Source: Alphaproteobacteria bacterium
GTDB lineage: Bacteria; Pseudomonadota; Alphaproteobacteria; UBA6615
NCBI GenBank assembly: GCA_011087645.1
Contig: JAALLF010000010.1
Coordinates: forward strand, 38,519 to 102,518
DNA: 64,000 nucleotides
Direction: 5' to 3'
Part shown: piece by piece, positions 40,277 through 50,105 of the stretch
Layout: the number at the start of each line of letters is the position of its first letter
Position numbering within the stretch: the first letter of the stretch is position 1
The notes under the pieces: model-generated
What the model saw: the letters and a program-made list of their open reading frames with translations, nothing else
Told to the model about the DNA's origin: nothing
Databases searched by the model: none
Translations under genes and position numbers: made by a program

Positions 40277-40368
40277 TTGCGTCGCCAAGACGTAGCTCGC
40301 CCAATTAACGAAAATTTGCGTATGCTCGCCTTCAATTAGGGCGTATTTGTACCTATGTCAGGTATGCG

Positions 40369-41208
40369 ATGAATATTCGATTTCAGAAATTGCCCGCTGC
40401 GCTGTTCGTGACTCTATTCGCCACAGGCGTGTATGGGACGACGTCCGCGGCTGAGGCCGCCACGGTCCAACATGCGCCGCACCGGGGCTTTTATGAGGTG
40501 ACCCTGGGGCAAAGCGATCCGTCGTCGTCCATTCGAAGCGTGAACGGACGCATGGTCGCGGAGTGGGCGCAGAGCTGTGACGGCTGGACGGCGAATCAAC
40601 GCCTCGCGGTAACCCTGCAACGGCATAATGGTCGCGATATCGAATCGGAAGTAAACGCGACCAGTTTCGAAAGCAACGATGGGACCACCTATCAATTTTC
40701 GTCGAAATCGATGATCGGTGGCGATGTGGCCGAGGAAGTACGGGGAAAGGCCGAGCGGCCGGCCCGCGGTAAGCCGGGTGTGGCGACCTTCTCGGTTCCC
40801 GAGGGGACGAAAATCGATCTGCCGGCCGAGACCCTATTTCCGTTTGAACATACCCTCTCTGTCATCGCTGCTGGCGAAGAGGGGACAATCCAGTATTCGA
40901 GCCCCTATTTCGACGGCTCGCAGCCTGAATTGTCGCCGATGACGGCGAGCATGTTGATACTTGGCGGTGCTCGTGCGGCCGATGAGGGGCTTGGCGCCGA
41001 TTTGGGTGCCGTGACCGCCCACAAATGGTGGTCGGTGCGCCTCGCCATGTTCGCTAATGAATCGACCGTCTCTGAGCCCGAATTTGAAATGACCCAGGAT
41101 GTGCAAGCCAATGGCGTCGTGCGCCGGTTCGTTTTCGATTACGGCGACTTTTCGATGGTGGCGTCTTTGGTGCGGATCGAAGAACTCGACCGCGCTCAGT
41201 GTCGTTAA
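40369..41208 (+). CDS. eipB: EipB-like cell-envelope integrity protein (DUF1849)
   Basis: 279 residues with a signal peptide cut near residue 30 (SAAEAA). The mature part has HRGFYEVTLGQ, the VNGRMVAEWAQSCDGW stretch and a beta-rich body, matching DUF1849. Brucella EipB is a periplasmic spiral beta-barrel stabilised by a disulfide between a cysteine near position 69 and one near 278; here C70 and C278 are the only two in the mature protein and fall at the same places. It lies between an unrelated lipoprotein and dinB. The role in envelope integrity is by homology. Confidence 0.85.
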   Translation: MNIRFQKLPAALFVTLFATGVYGTTSAAEAATVQHAPHRGFYEVTLGQSDPSSSIRSVNGRMVAEWAQSCDGWTANQRLAVTLQRHNGRDIESEVNATSFESNDGTTYQFSSKSMIGGDVAEEVRGKAERPARGKPGVATFSVPEGTKIDLPAETLFPFEHTLSVIAAGEEGTIQYSSPYFDGSQPELSPMTASMLILGGARAADEGLGADLGAVTAHKWWSVRLAMFANESTVSEPEFEMTQDVQANGVVRRFVFDYGDFSMVASLVRIEELDRAQCR

Positions 41209-41224
41209 GAGTTTTTAGACCCGC

Positions 41225-42544
41225 TCACCGGCCGCGACCCGGATTTTCCTTACGACGCATGCCGCGGCCACGCGCAATCGCGTCGTGGCCGAGCCGGTCG
41301 CGCACATCGTCGATGACATTTTCAACCCGCTTACGATGCCCGGCATCAGGGTCGGCCAAGTCCGGCGGGTCGGCTTCCTCGCCGGGTCCCAGAGAGGCAA
41401 CCCCAATGCCGATCAGGCGGAAACTCGATCCGGCCGGGGCGTCGCCGACGGCGTTTTCCAGCAGCGGGATCGCGAACTGATAGATCGTTTCCGCCAACTG
41501 GGTCGGCCACGCCAGGCCCTGCGAGCGGGTCGTGATCCGAAATTTCGACGATTTTAGTTTCAGCACCAGTGTTTGACCCGCCAACTCCTTCGCCTTGAGC
41601 CGGTCCGAGAGGCGTTCGCATAAGGGCCATAGCCGATGCTTGAGTTCTTCGAGATCGGCGATGTCTTGATGGAAAGTACTTTCCGTCGAAACGTTCTTGG
41701 GCGTCGAGGTTGGATTGACGCGGCGCATATCCTCGCCGCGCGAAAAATTATAAAGACGATGGCCGATGCTGCCGTACCGGCTGACTAGGGCGCTTTCGTC
41801 GCGTGTTCGCAATTGCGCGATGGTGGAGATGCCATCGGCCCGCAGTTTGCGGTGTAGGGCTTTACCGACGCCCCAGATGCGGTTTACCGGGAGATCAGCC
41901 AGGAAGGTCTGCGCATCGCCACGGCCCAGGATGGCAAACCCCCGCGGCTTGTCCAAATCGGACGCCAGCTTGGCCAACGATTTGTTGTAGCTCAGTCCGA
42001 CCGAGGCGGTGACGCCACACTCGGCCTCGATGCGTTGGAGCAGCTTGTTGAGGCTTGCCGCCGGGCTCGCATTGTGGAGGCGTTCGGTTCCCGACAAATC
42101 GAGGAATGCCTCATCGATCGAGAGCGGCTCAACCAGCGACGTGACCGCCTGCATCAGGGTGCGGATCTGCCGCCCGACCTCAGAGTACTTCTTCATGTCG
42201 GGCCGGATAACAACGGCCTCGGGGCAAAGCTTTAACGCCTTGAACATGGGCATCGCCGAATGCACGCCTTTGATGCGGGCGATATAACAGGCGGCCGATA
42301 CCACGCCACGCTGGCCACCGCCGACGATAACCGCGCGATCGCGCAGGCTGGGGTCGTCGCGCTTCTCCACGCCGGCGTAGAACGCGTCACAGTCGATATG
42401 GGCGATGGCCAAATCGTTGATCTCACGATGGAAAACCAGGCGCGGCGATCCGCAGTCGCCGCAGCGATCGGCCGGCGACAGCACGGGCGCGGTGCAATCG
42501 CGACACAATCCGGGTGTAACATCGTGGTTATTTTGGCTGCGCAC
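41225..42544 (-). CDS. dinB: DNA polymerase IV with N-terminal zinc ribbon
   Basis: 439 residues from the GTG at 42544, chosen for GGGGAG seven bases before it; an upstream ATG at 42586 has no ribosome-binding site. A four-cysteine ribbon (CRDC, CGDC) at the start precedes the Y-family palm with AHIDCDAFYAGVE and the acidic pair in SIDEAFLDLSG, thumb, and little finger. The ribbon is typical of alphaproteobacterial DinB and absent from E. coli. I saw no clean GTTC-N7-GTTC LexA box in its promoter. Confidence 0.92.
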   Translation of the reverse strand: MRSQNNHDVTPGLCRDCTAPVLSPADRCGDCGSPRLVFHREINDLAIAHIDCDAFYAGVEKRDDPSLRDRAVIVGGGQRGVVSAACYIARIKGVHSAMPMFKALKLCPEAVVIRPDMKKYSEVGRQIRTLMQAVTSLVEPLSIDEAFLDLSGTERLHNASPAASLNKLLQRIEAECGVTASVGLSYNKSLAKLASDLDKPRGFAILGRGDAQTFLADLPVNRIWGVGKALHRKLRADGISTIAQLRTRDESALVSRYGSIGHRLYNFSRGEDMRRVNPTSTPKNVSTESTFHQDIADLEELKHRLWPLCERLSDRLKAKELAGQTLVLKLKSSKFRITTRSQGLAWPTQLAETIYQFAIPLLENAVGDAPAGSSFRLIGIGVASLGPGEEADPPDLADPDAGHRKRVENVIDDVRDRLGHDAIARGRGMRRKENPGRGR

Positions 42545-42694
42545 GGAGCCGCTCCCCGGGGCTGAAACCAGCGCTAACACTGGCATTCTATTGAATTAGT
42601 AAGGCTTTAACCAGAAGTAGTACAATATACGTACATATGCGAAGACTGGCGCATAAGCTAATGTGACAGCGAACGCTGCACGAGAATAGAGTTG

Positions 42695-43060
42695 ATGGCT
42701 AAATCCGTACTGATCGTTGAAGACAACGAGCTCAACATGAAACTGTTCCACGATCTCCTCGAGGCGCAGGGCTACGATATTTACCAGACCCGCGATGGCA
42801 ACCAGGCCATGGGGATGGCGGGCGAACATATGCCCGACCTCATTCTAATGGATATCCAATTGCCCGAAGTGTCGGGGCTGGATGTCATCAAATGGCTGAA
42901 AGCTGACGATGATCTAAAACACATCCCGATCATTGCGGTCACCGCGTTTGCGATGAAGGGCGACGAAGAGAAGATACGCGAAGGCGGCTGCGAGGCTTAT
43001 ATCGCCAAGCCGATTTCGGTCTCCCATTTCCTCGAGACCGTCCAGAAATTTATCAACTAG
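42695..43060 (+). CDS. divK: Single-domain response regulator DivK
   Basis: 121 residues with ATG at 42695 (a TTG just before would add one residue). A lone receiver domain: acidic pocket E9/D10, phospho-acceptor D53 in LILMDIQLP, conserved Thr and Lys in VTAFAMKG and AKPIS. In Caulobacter DivK is phosphorylated by PleC/DivJ and controls the CtrA cell-cycle pathway, with phosphorylation at the same D53. It is divergent from dinB and convergent with rpmG. Confidence 0.94.
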   Translation: MAKSVLIVEDNELNMKLFHDLLEAQGYDIYQTRDGNQAMGMAGEHMPDLILMDIQLPEVSGLDVIKWLKADDDLKHIPIIAVTAFAMKGDEEKIREGGCEAYIAKPISVSHFLETVQKFIN

Positions 43061-43090
43061 AAAAGCGTCGGGGTTAACCCGCACAAGCAA

Positions 43091-43115
43091 AAAGCCGCCC
43101 GATGGGCGGCTTTGT
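43091..43115. terminator. Bidirectional intrinsic terminator between divK and rpmG
   Basis: AAAGCCGCCC (43091-43100) pairs with GGGCGGCTTT (43104-43113) around GAT. On the minus strand the stem is followed by five T in all (complement of the A-run 43089-43093), a strong end for rpmG; on the plus strand only a short T-run follows for divK. Confidence 0.85.
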
Positions 43116-43138
43116 CGTATTGCGGCGTGGCGACGCCG

Positions 43139-43306
43139 TTATTTCATTTTCTCTTCCTTGAAGAGGACGTGCTTGCGCGCCTTGGGGTCGTATTTCTTAA
43201 GCTCGATCTTGTCGGGCATTTTACGCGGGTTCTTCTTCGCCACGTAGTAATAGCCGGTGTCGGCTGAGCTCACGAGTTTTACGAGTACAGTATTGGATTT
43301 AGCCAT
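43139..43306 (-). CDS. rpmG: 50S ribosomal protein bL33
   Basis: 55 residues from the ATG at 43306, preceded by AGGA. The bL33 sequence ([41 protein letters not shown]) is complete. It lacks the two CxxC zinc motifs, so it is the zinc-independent form and usable under zinc limitation. An in-frame extension to 43381 is not conserved. The gene has its own terminator and lies between divK and the S41 protease. Confidence 0.97.
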   Translation of the reverse strand: MAKSNTVLVKLVSSADTGYYYVAKKNPRKMPDKIELKKYDPKARKHVLFKEEKMK

Positions 43307-43417
43307 CGACTGGTTTCCTGTAGCTTTCGACGCTTCGCCCTGAGGCGCCGGCAAACATAGCGTCGGATTGGAGCCTGTCAAGCATTTGCGCGGGCATTTG
43401 GCGTGGTTTGGCCGAGT

Positions 43418-45010
43418 TTAGCGCCTGGCGAGGTTAATGGTGCCCTTGGCGATCAATTCCTTATAGAGCGCCGGGTTGGCCAATAGGTTTTTGGCGATCG
43501 CGACGTCGGTATCGGGCGAGCTGCTGTCGGACGGGCAAAGTCGGCGTAAGGTCTCGCGGTCGCTACTGTCCCGGTCGCCGGTGGCCCGCCACCGGGAAAA
43601 TTGTTCCTTGAGAACCTGCGTTTCGGTTTTGGCCTCCGCCAGCAAACGATCAGGGGTAACCGCTTCGCCGTCGGCGCGGGTGCAGATGGAGGGCAAAATG
43701 CCGAGTTGGTGGAGCCGATAGCCGGACGGAGTGACCAGCCGAGACCAGGTCAGCGTGATCTCGCCGCGATTGGGCAGCTGCAAGACAGTCTGCACGGTGC
43801 CCTTGCCGAAGGAATTGCTGCCCACGACGATAGCGCGCGCCTGATCCTGCAAGGCCGCTGTGACGACTTCGGAGGCCGAGGCTGAGTTGCCATTGACCAG
43901 GATCACCAGGGGCAAGCCATTTGCGAGATCACCGACAGTGGCGACGAACCGTTGCAGGCTGCGGGGGTGGCGTCCGAAGGTTAAGATAATATCGCCGCTA
44001 TCCAAGAATGTGTCGGCGAGTTCGACCGCTTGGTCCAGCAGACCGCCGGGGTTGGAGCGCAGATCGAGAATGACGCCGTTCAGCGGTTTATTCGAACTTG
44101 CCAGTTGGGCCTTTAGCGCATTCTCGACTTTGCGGGCGGTCTCGCGGTTAAAGCCGCCGATACGGATGATCGCAACATCGTCCTCGCGCCGGCTGGTCAC
44201 CGTCACCGGCACGATATGGGCCCGGGTGAGTGTGACATCGAACGGTTGAGGTCGGTCCGGTCGTTTTATGGTGAATCGAACCTGGGTGCCGATTTTGCCC
44301 CGCAAATGGTCGACCAACTGGCGTTGGGTCCAGCCCGCGACCGGCTCGCCTTCGACATGGGTCATACGGTCATCGGCCTGGAGTTTTGCTTCAGCCGCCG
44401 GACCGGTATCGTTGACCGAGAGAACGAGCGCTGAATCATCCTCCATGCGGATGCTCACACCGATGCCGCCAAATCCATCGCGCAACGCACGGTGTTCGGT
44501 GGCGCGTTGGGTGCCGGCATAGCGGCTGAATCCGTCGAGCGGCTCAATAATGCCGTCGAACACGGCTTTGAAGATAGCCTCCGCGTCGGCCTCGGCGACC
44601 GCTGGCGAGGCGGTGCGCGCCATGGCGATTGCGCGAACAGTTACCGTCGACCAGGCATCCGCGCTTTGGCTTGTCGGCAGATTGATGGTGCCCAACGGAC
44701 GGTCGGCATAGGAAAGCCGAGCCCCGTTGTTGCGATCATCGACTTGCAATTGAGAGTCCAGGCTGCGCAACCCGGAGATGCCGCTCACGGCGAGGTCGTG
44801 CATGGAGATCGGATCGATATAACGGTCGGAAATCAAAGTGAAGCCGGCGCCGAGCACTTCCTTGCCGTAGCTGTCGCTATAGGCAGCGTCGGGCGCCGGT
44901 GGCGGCGAGACGCAGGCGGCAAGCAGCAGAACGGCGGCCAGTCGGAACGCATGGCGGACGCTGGGTAGTTTTTCCAAATAACTTTTAAAAACCGTTATAA
45001 CCATCTGCAA
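43418..45010 (-). CDS. S41 C-terminal processing protease, lipoprotein-type
   Basis: 530 residues. The N-terminus has a hydrophobic run ending in LLLAAC (C33), so a lipoprotein anchor is likely. A PDZ domain (about 175-260) precedes the S41 fold with ILDLRSNPGG, the catalytic serine in NGNSASASEVV and lysine in SFGKGTVQ. CtpA-like proteases cut periplasmic or envelope proteins at C-termini. The start has an unusually long pre-helix region (22 residues), so the true ATG may be further in. The CDS stands alone between rpmG and rnr. Confidence 0.86.
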   Translation of the reverse strand: MQMVITVFKSYLEKLPSVRHAFRLAAVLLLAACVSPPPAPDAAYSDSYGKEVLGAGFTLISDRYIDPISMHDLAVSGISGLRSLDSQLQVDDRNNGARLSYADRPLGTINLPTSQSADAWSTVTVRAIAMARTASPAVAEADAEAIFKAVFDGIIEPLDGFSRYAGTQRATEHRALRDGFGGIGVSIRMEDDSALVLSVNDTGPAAEAKLQADDRMTHVEGEPVAGWTQRQLVDHLRGKIGTQVRFTIKRPDRPQPFDVTLTRAHIVPVTVTSRREDDVAIIRIGGFNRETARKVENALKAQLASSNKPLNGVILDLRSNPGGLLDQAVELADTFLDSGDIILTFGRHPRSLQRFVATVGDLANGLPLVILVNGNSASASEVVTAALQDQARAIVVGSNSFGKGTVQTVLQLPNRGEITLTWSRLVTPSGYRLHQLGILPSICTRADGEAVTPDRLLAEAKTETQVLKEQFSRWRATGDRDSSDRETLRRLCPSDSSSPDTDVAIAKNLLANPALYKELIAKGTINLARR

Positions 45011-45107
45011 TATATAATATAAACCTAGTCACCGGTGGGGTACAAAAAACCTGTATTTGTGGCTAATCTCACCTAAGAAGCTTGCTGCAACGTTAACATT
45101 TCCGCCG

Positions 45108-47334
45108 TTATTTGGACCGCCGGCGGCGTTTGGATTTACGAGCCGGCCGGTTCTGTTGCCGCGGTCGAATCGTTACATGGTTTCCGCCATCCAGAAGGTC
45201 AAAAATTGCTGACGACGTCAAGCCATCTGCTTCGGCGATGCGCACTTCGACGTCTTCGCCCAAACGGTAAGATGAGCCTGATTGAGGGCTGTGCAGCGTG
45301 TGGGTTGCCGCGTCGAATTGGTAACGGGCACCGGGCAAGCGCGACGCCGGGACAAAGCCTTCCGCACCGCTCCCGTCCAAGGCCACAAATAAGCCGGCCC
45401 GCGCGATGCCGCGGATCACGCCGGAAAACGTGTCGCCGATATGGTACGCTAAATAGGCCGCCGAATAGCGATCCATGGCGTCCCGTTCGGCTCCCGATGC
45501 TCGCCGATCAGTCGCGGAAATGTGTTCGCCGATTTCGGGATATTTTTCGCCGGCGCCGTCAGGTAAACCATCGTCGCCGAGGCGCAATCCCCGAATGAGG
45601 GCGCGGTGGACCAGCAGGTCGGCGTAGCGCCGAATCGGCGAGGTGAAATGGGCGTAGTCGCGCAGACCCAAGCCGAAGTGACCGATATTTTCCGGATTGT
45701 ATTCGGCCTGGCTTTGCGAACGCAGCACCAGCTCGTGGACCAGGCGGGCCTGGGGCAGGTCGCCGATCTTAGCGAGCAGCGCATTGAAGTCGGTGGCGCG
45801 GAATATTTTCGCCTTCGGTAATCTTACGCCGAATTCGGCTAGGACCTCGCGCAGCTCCTGGATTTTTTCCCGGTCCGGTTCGTCGTGAACGCGGAACATC
45901 GCCGGTTGGCGCAGGCGGATCATCTCGCGGCCGGCGGCGAACGTTGGCGGTAATCATGAATTCTTCGATCAAGCGGTGGCTATCCAGCCGCTCAACCGGC
46001 GCGATGGCGCGCACCACGCCGGCTTCGTCGAGCACCACTTTGCGTTCCGGCAAATCGAGCTCGAGGGTGCCGCGCCGTTCGCGCTCGCGCGACAGGCTGT
46101 CGAAGGCGCGGTACAGATTATCGATAATCGCCGCCGGAACCGGGGCGTCGCCGTCCTTGCGGGTCGCTTCGACCTGTTCGTAAGTCAGCCGGGCGGCCGA
46201 CTTCATCAGCGCGCGGCGGAAGCGGTGGCGCAGCAGCGATCCGTCCGCGTTGATCCACAGATCGACGGCGAAACAGGCGCGGTCTTCGTCGGGGACCAGC
46301 GAACACAGGCCGTTCGATAGGGCAGCCGGCAACATTGGCACGACCCTATCTGGGAAATAGACCGAATTGCCTCGGCGATAGGCCTCGCGGTCGAGGACGC
46401 TGTCGGGACGCACGAAGCAAGCGACATCGGCGATGGCGACGATGAGGTGCCAGCCGCCCTGGTTCTCCGCATCGTTGTCAGGTTCGGCGAACACCGCGTC
46501 GTCGAAGTCGCGGGCGTCGGCGCCGTCGATGGTCACCAGCGCGACATCGCGCAAATCGGCGCGTTTACCCAAGGATGGCGGTGTGGCGGCGTCCGCCGCG
46601 TCGATCACCGATTGGGGAAATTCGATCGGAATGCCGGCGCGGTGAATGGCGATCAAGCTGATCGCCGCCGGTTCTGAGGCGTCGCCGATACGTTCGGTTA
46701 TTTTGGCGCGGGCCAGCCCGTTGCGGCGGCCTGACAGCAGTTCGGCGACAACCAGTTCGCCGTCCTGAGCGTCGCCCGTATCGTCCGACGCGACGAACAT
46801 TTCGTGGCGCGCCCGGCGTTCGGTGGAGGTCAGGCGGCCGCCATCGCCGGCTTGTCGGTAGACACCAATAATGGTTTGCGCCTGGGCGCCGACACGGCGC
46901 ATGGGGGTCGCGGTATAGCCGTTGTCGCTGCGTGGTTGCAGGCGGCACAGGATCCGATCGCCGATGCCCGGCGCGGCCATATTGCGCGGGCCGGCGCGCA
47001 GCTCGATCGCCGGCGGCGGCTGGTCGGCGTCCCAGCTTGTCGGGCGCAGCAGCGGGTCGCCGTCGGAGTCTAAGTCGTAGACTTCCAACACCGCGACCGG
47101 CGGCAGGCGGTCGCTGGGCCGCCATTTGCGGCCTTCGCTACGTTCGATCAGTCCGGCATCTTCGAGCTCGCGCAGCATGGCGCGTAGCTCGGCGCGCTTG
47201 GCCCCGCGCACGCCGAAGGCGCGCGCGATGTCGCGGCGTACGCTCTCGCCTTGGTTTTCGCGGATATAGGCAAGCAACTCGTCCCGGTCAGGGAGCCGGT
47301 TCGACCGGGCTGGTTTTTTATCGCGCGTCGCCAA
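45108..47334 (-). pseudogene. rnr: Ribonuclease R, split by a one-base frameshift
   Basis: The first 466 residues (45939-47334, TTG start) give the winged-helix, cold-shock and RNB domains including DGADARDFDDAVF and SHRLIEEFMITANV, then the frame turns to Arg/Pro-rich nonsense and ends at 45769. The next frame resumes AAGREMIRLRQPAM and continues through the rest of RNB and an S1 domain (GDTFSGVIRGIARAGLFVAL) to 45108. Dropping one C (a G at 45939 on the plus strand) restores a 741-residue RNase R, the usual length. It may be a real mutation, a sequencing error or, less likely, programmed frameshifting; no slippery heptamer is seen. The start lies seven bases from the topA stop. Confidence 0.85.
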
Positions 47335-47340
47335 GCCGTA

Positions 47341-50049
47341 TTACGGCGTGTCAGTCGTCGACGGCGTTTCGTCAGCCGTCTCTTTTGCCGCTGCCTTGGG
47401 CTTTGCGGCTTTCTTTTTGGCGGCTGGCTTCTTCGCCGCCGGCTTCTTCTTCGCCGCCGCCTTTTTCTTCGGCGCGGCTTTCTTCGCTGCCGGCTTTTTA
47501 CCCTTCTTCGCTGCCCGTTCGGCGATCAGCACGACCGCTTCGTCGAGCGTCAGCGCTTCCAGATCGCGGTCCCTCGGCACGGTGGCGTTGATCTTGCCGT
47601 GCTTGACGTAGGGGCCGTAGCGCCCGTCATAGATCGCCACCAATTTATCGTCGTCGGGGTGGTTGCCCAGTTCGCGCAGCACCTTGGCGCCGCGGCCGCG
47701 CGATTTGCCTTTCTCGGCCAACAGCGTCACTGCGTGGTTCAGGCCGACAGTCAGAACGTCGCGGGGTTCGGGCAGCGAGGCGTAGCTGGTGCCGTGCTTA
47801 ACGTACGGGCCAAATCGTCCTTGGCCGGCCTGGACGACCACGCCATCTTCGGGGTGTGGGCCAATGTCGCGCGGTAGCGCCAGCAGCCCCAAGGCCATCT
47901 CCAGATCGACGTCGGCCGACGGTATGCCCTTGGGGATCGAGCTGCGCTTAGGCTTGGGCGCCTTCTTATCTTCTGGATCGGGTTCGCCGAGCTGTACATA
48001 GGTGCCGTAAGGGCCCTTGCGCGCGGTCACGTCGAGGCCGGATTGCGGGTCGACGCCGAGCAGCTTGGGGCCGTTCGCCAGTTCGGCGTCTTCGTCCTCC
48101 GACCCATCAACCGACAAGCGGCGGGTGTATTTGCACTCAGGATAATTAGCGCAGCCGATAAACGGGCCGTGCCGGCCGAGGCGCAAGCCTAAGCGGCCTT
48201 CCTTGCAGGCCGGGCAGGTGCGCGGCTCGGTGCCGTCTTCGCGCGGCGGAAAGAAGTGGGGCCCCAACTCTTCGTCGAGCGCATCCAACACCGCGCGCAC
48301 GCGCAATTCCTTGGTGCCATCCACGGCGGCCGAGAAATCGTTCCAGAATTCGCGCAGAACCGCTTTCCAGTCGATGCGGCCGTCGGAGACCTCATCGAGC
48401 TGTTCTTCCAGCCGCGCGGTGAAATCGTACTGGACGTATTTATTGAAGAAGCTGGTGAGGAAGCTGGTGACCAGCCGGCCGCGGTCTTCGGGTACGAAGC
48501 GCTTGCGGTCGAGCTCAACATAGTCGCGGTCTTGCAGCACCTGCAGGGTCGAGGCATAGGTCGAGGGTCGGCCGATGCCCAACTCTTCGAGTTTTTTCAC
48601 CAAGCTGGCCTCGGTGAAGCGCGGTGGCGGCTGCGTGAAATGCTGGTTCGGCACCACGTCTTTCTGTTCCGCCGGCTCGCCTTCGTTGAGCACTGGCAGG
48701 CGGTTGTCGCCATCTTCCTCGGCCGCCGCGTCGCCATTGCCGTTGGGCGCCGGGTCGTCGCGATCCTCGCGGTAGACTTTTAAGAAACCGTCGAAGGCGA
48801 TGGTCGAGCCGGTAGCCCGCAAGGTGATTTTTTGGTCGCGGGACTCGATATCCACGGCGACCCGATCGATCTCTGCCTCGCTCATGGACGAGGCGATGGT
48901 ACGCCGCCAGATCAATTCGTAGAGACGAAATTCATCGTTGCTGAGGATCGATTTTAAGTCGGGTGGTCGGCGCATGAGGTCGGTCGGACGGATCGCCTCA
49001 TGAGCCTCTTGGGCGTTTTTCGCGCGGGTGCGGAAGACCCGCGGTTTGTCGGGCAAATACGCATCGCCATAGTCGGTGTCGATCAACTCGCGGCACGAGG
49101 CGACGGCTTGTTGGCTTAACGTGATGCTGTCGGTGCGCATATAGGTAATCAGACCCACCGTATCGCCGCCGATTTCGGTGCCTTCATACAGGCTCTGGGC
49201 GACGCGCATGGTGTGAGTGGCGCCAAAGCCTAGCTTGCGCGAAGCCTCCTGCTGCAAGGTCGAGGTGGTAAAGGGCGGCTGCGGGTTGCGCTTGGTGCGT
49301 TTCTTCTCGACGGTGGCGATTTTGAGCGCTTGCGCGGTGATCGCGTCATGGGCTGCGCGGGCGCTGGCCTCGTCGCCGAGATCGTAGCGGTCGAGGCGTT
49401 CGCCGTTGAGATGGGTGAGGTGGGCGTTGAAAGTCTCGTTGCGCGGACTGACCAGGGTCGCATCGACCGACCAATATTCGCGCGGTTTGAAGACCTCGAT
49501 CTCGGCTTCGCGCTCGCAAATCAGACGCAGGGCGACCGATTGTACCCGTCCGGCCGAACGCGAACCGGGCAGCTTGCGCCACAGCACCGGCGACAGGGTG
49601 AAGCCGACCAGGTAATCCAGCGCGCGGCGGGCCAGATAGGCCTCGACCAGCTCGCTATTGAGTTCGCGGGGATGGACGAAGGCGTCTTTGACCGCGCCCT
49701 CGGTGATTTCGTTGAACACGACGCGCTTGACGTCGATGGTATCGAGCAGGCCGCGTTCGCGCAGAATCTGTTCGATATGCCACGAGATGGCCTCGCCCTC
49801 GCGGTCGGGGTCGGTGGCGAGATAGAGCGTCTCGGCGCCTTTCAGGGCCTTGACGATTTCCTTGAGCTGCTTCTCCGATTTGTCGGCGACTTCCCACGCC
49901 ATGGAGAAATCGTCGGCCGGCTGCACCGAGCCATCCTTGGCCGGCAGGTCACGCACATGACCGTAGGAGGCGAGCACGGTGTACTCGCCGCCGAGATATT
50001 TATTGATGGTCTTCGCCTTGGACGGCGATTCAACAACGACTACATGCAT
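47341..50049 (-). CDS. topA: DNA topoisomerase I
   Basis: 902 residues. TopA relaxes negative supercoils. A Toprim domain (VVVESPSKAKTINKYL), the catalytic tyrosine in GLITYMRTDS, a four-cysteine ribbon (CPAC ... CANYPEC) and three C-terminal repeats with GPYGTYV, GPYVKHG and GPYVKHG motifs follow in order. The last roughly 50 residues are Lys/Ala/Pro-rich (PAAKKAAPKKKAA), a basic tail like histone H1 that probably binds DNA. It sits in the conserved order dprA-topA-rnr. Confidence 0.96.
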   Translation of the reverse strand: MHVVVVESPSKAKTINKYLGGEYTVLASYGHVRDLPAKDGSVQPADDFSMAWEVADKSEKQLKEIVKALKGAETLYLATDPDREGEAISWHIEQILRERGLLDTIDVKRVVFNEITEGAVKDAFVHPRELNSELVEAYLARRALDYLVGFTLSPVLWRKLPGSRSAGRVQSVALRLICEREAEIEVFKPREYWSVDATLVSPRNETFNAHLTHLNGERLDRYDLGDEASARAAHDAITAQALKIATVEKKRTKRNPQPPFTTSTLQQEASRKLGFGATHTMRVAQSLYEGTEIGGDTVGLITYMRTDSITLSQQAVASCRELIDTDYGDAYLPDKPRVFRTRAKNAQEAHEAIRPTDLMRRPPDLKSILSNDEFRLYELIWRRTIASSMSEAEIDRVAVDIESRDQKITLRATGSTIAFDGFLKVYREDRDDPAPNGNGDAAAEEDGDNRLPVLNEGEPAEQKDVVPNQHFTQPPPRFTEASLVKKLEELGIGRPSTYASTLQVLQDRDYVELDRKRFVPEDRGRLVTSFLTSFFNKYVQYDFTARLEEQLDEVSDGRIDWKAVLREFWNDFSAAVDGTKELRVRAVLDALDEELGPHFFPPREDGTEPRTCPACKEGRLGLRLGRHGPFIGCANYPECKYTRRLSVDGSEDEDAELANGPKLLGVDPQSGLDVTARKGPYGTYVQLGEPDPEDKKAPKPKRSSIPKGIPSADVDLEMALGLLALPRDIGPHPEDGVVVQAGQGRFGPYVKHGTSYASLPEPRDVLTVGLNHAVTLLAEKGKSRGRGAKVLRELGNHPDDDKLVAIYDGRYGPYVKHGKINATVPRDRDLEALTLDEAVVLIAERAAKKGKKPAAKKAAPKKKAAAKKKPAAKKPAAKKKAAKPKAAAKETADETPSTTDTP

Positions 50050-50105
50050 GGATTTTTATCGCCCGTAACCTTGCCTCAATGGAAACCCGATTGCTTAACA
50101 AACCC

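Noticed and set aside
42545..42694. LexA (SOS) box between dinB and divK
   Set aside because: Only GAAC-N7-GAGA is present, two mismatches from the alphaproteobacterial GTTC-N7-GTTC dyad read in reverse.
45925..45950. Programmed ribosomal frameshift in rnr
   Set aside because: No slippery heptamer or downstream pseudoknot is apparent and RNase R is not known to use one; mutation or sequencing error is simpler.
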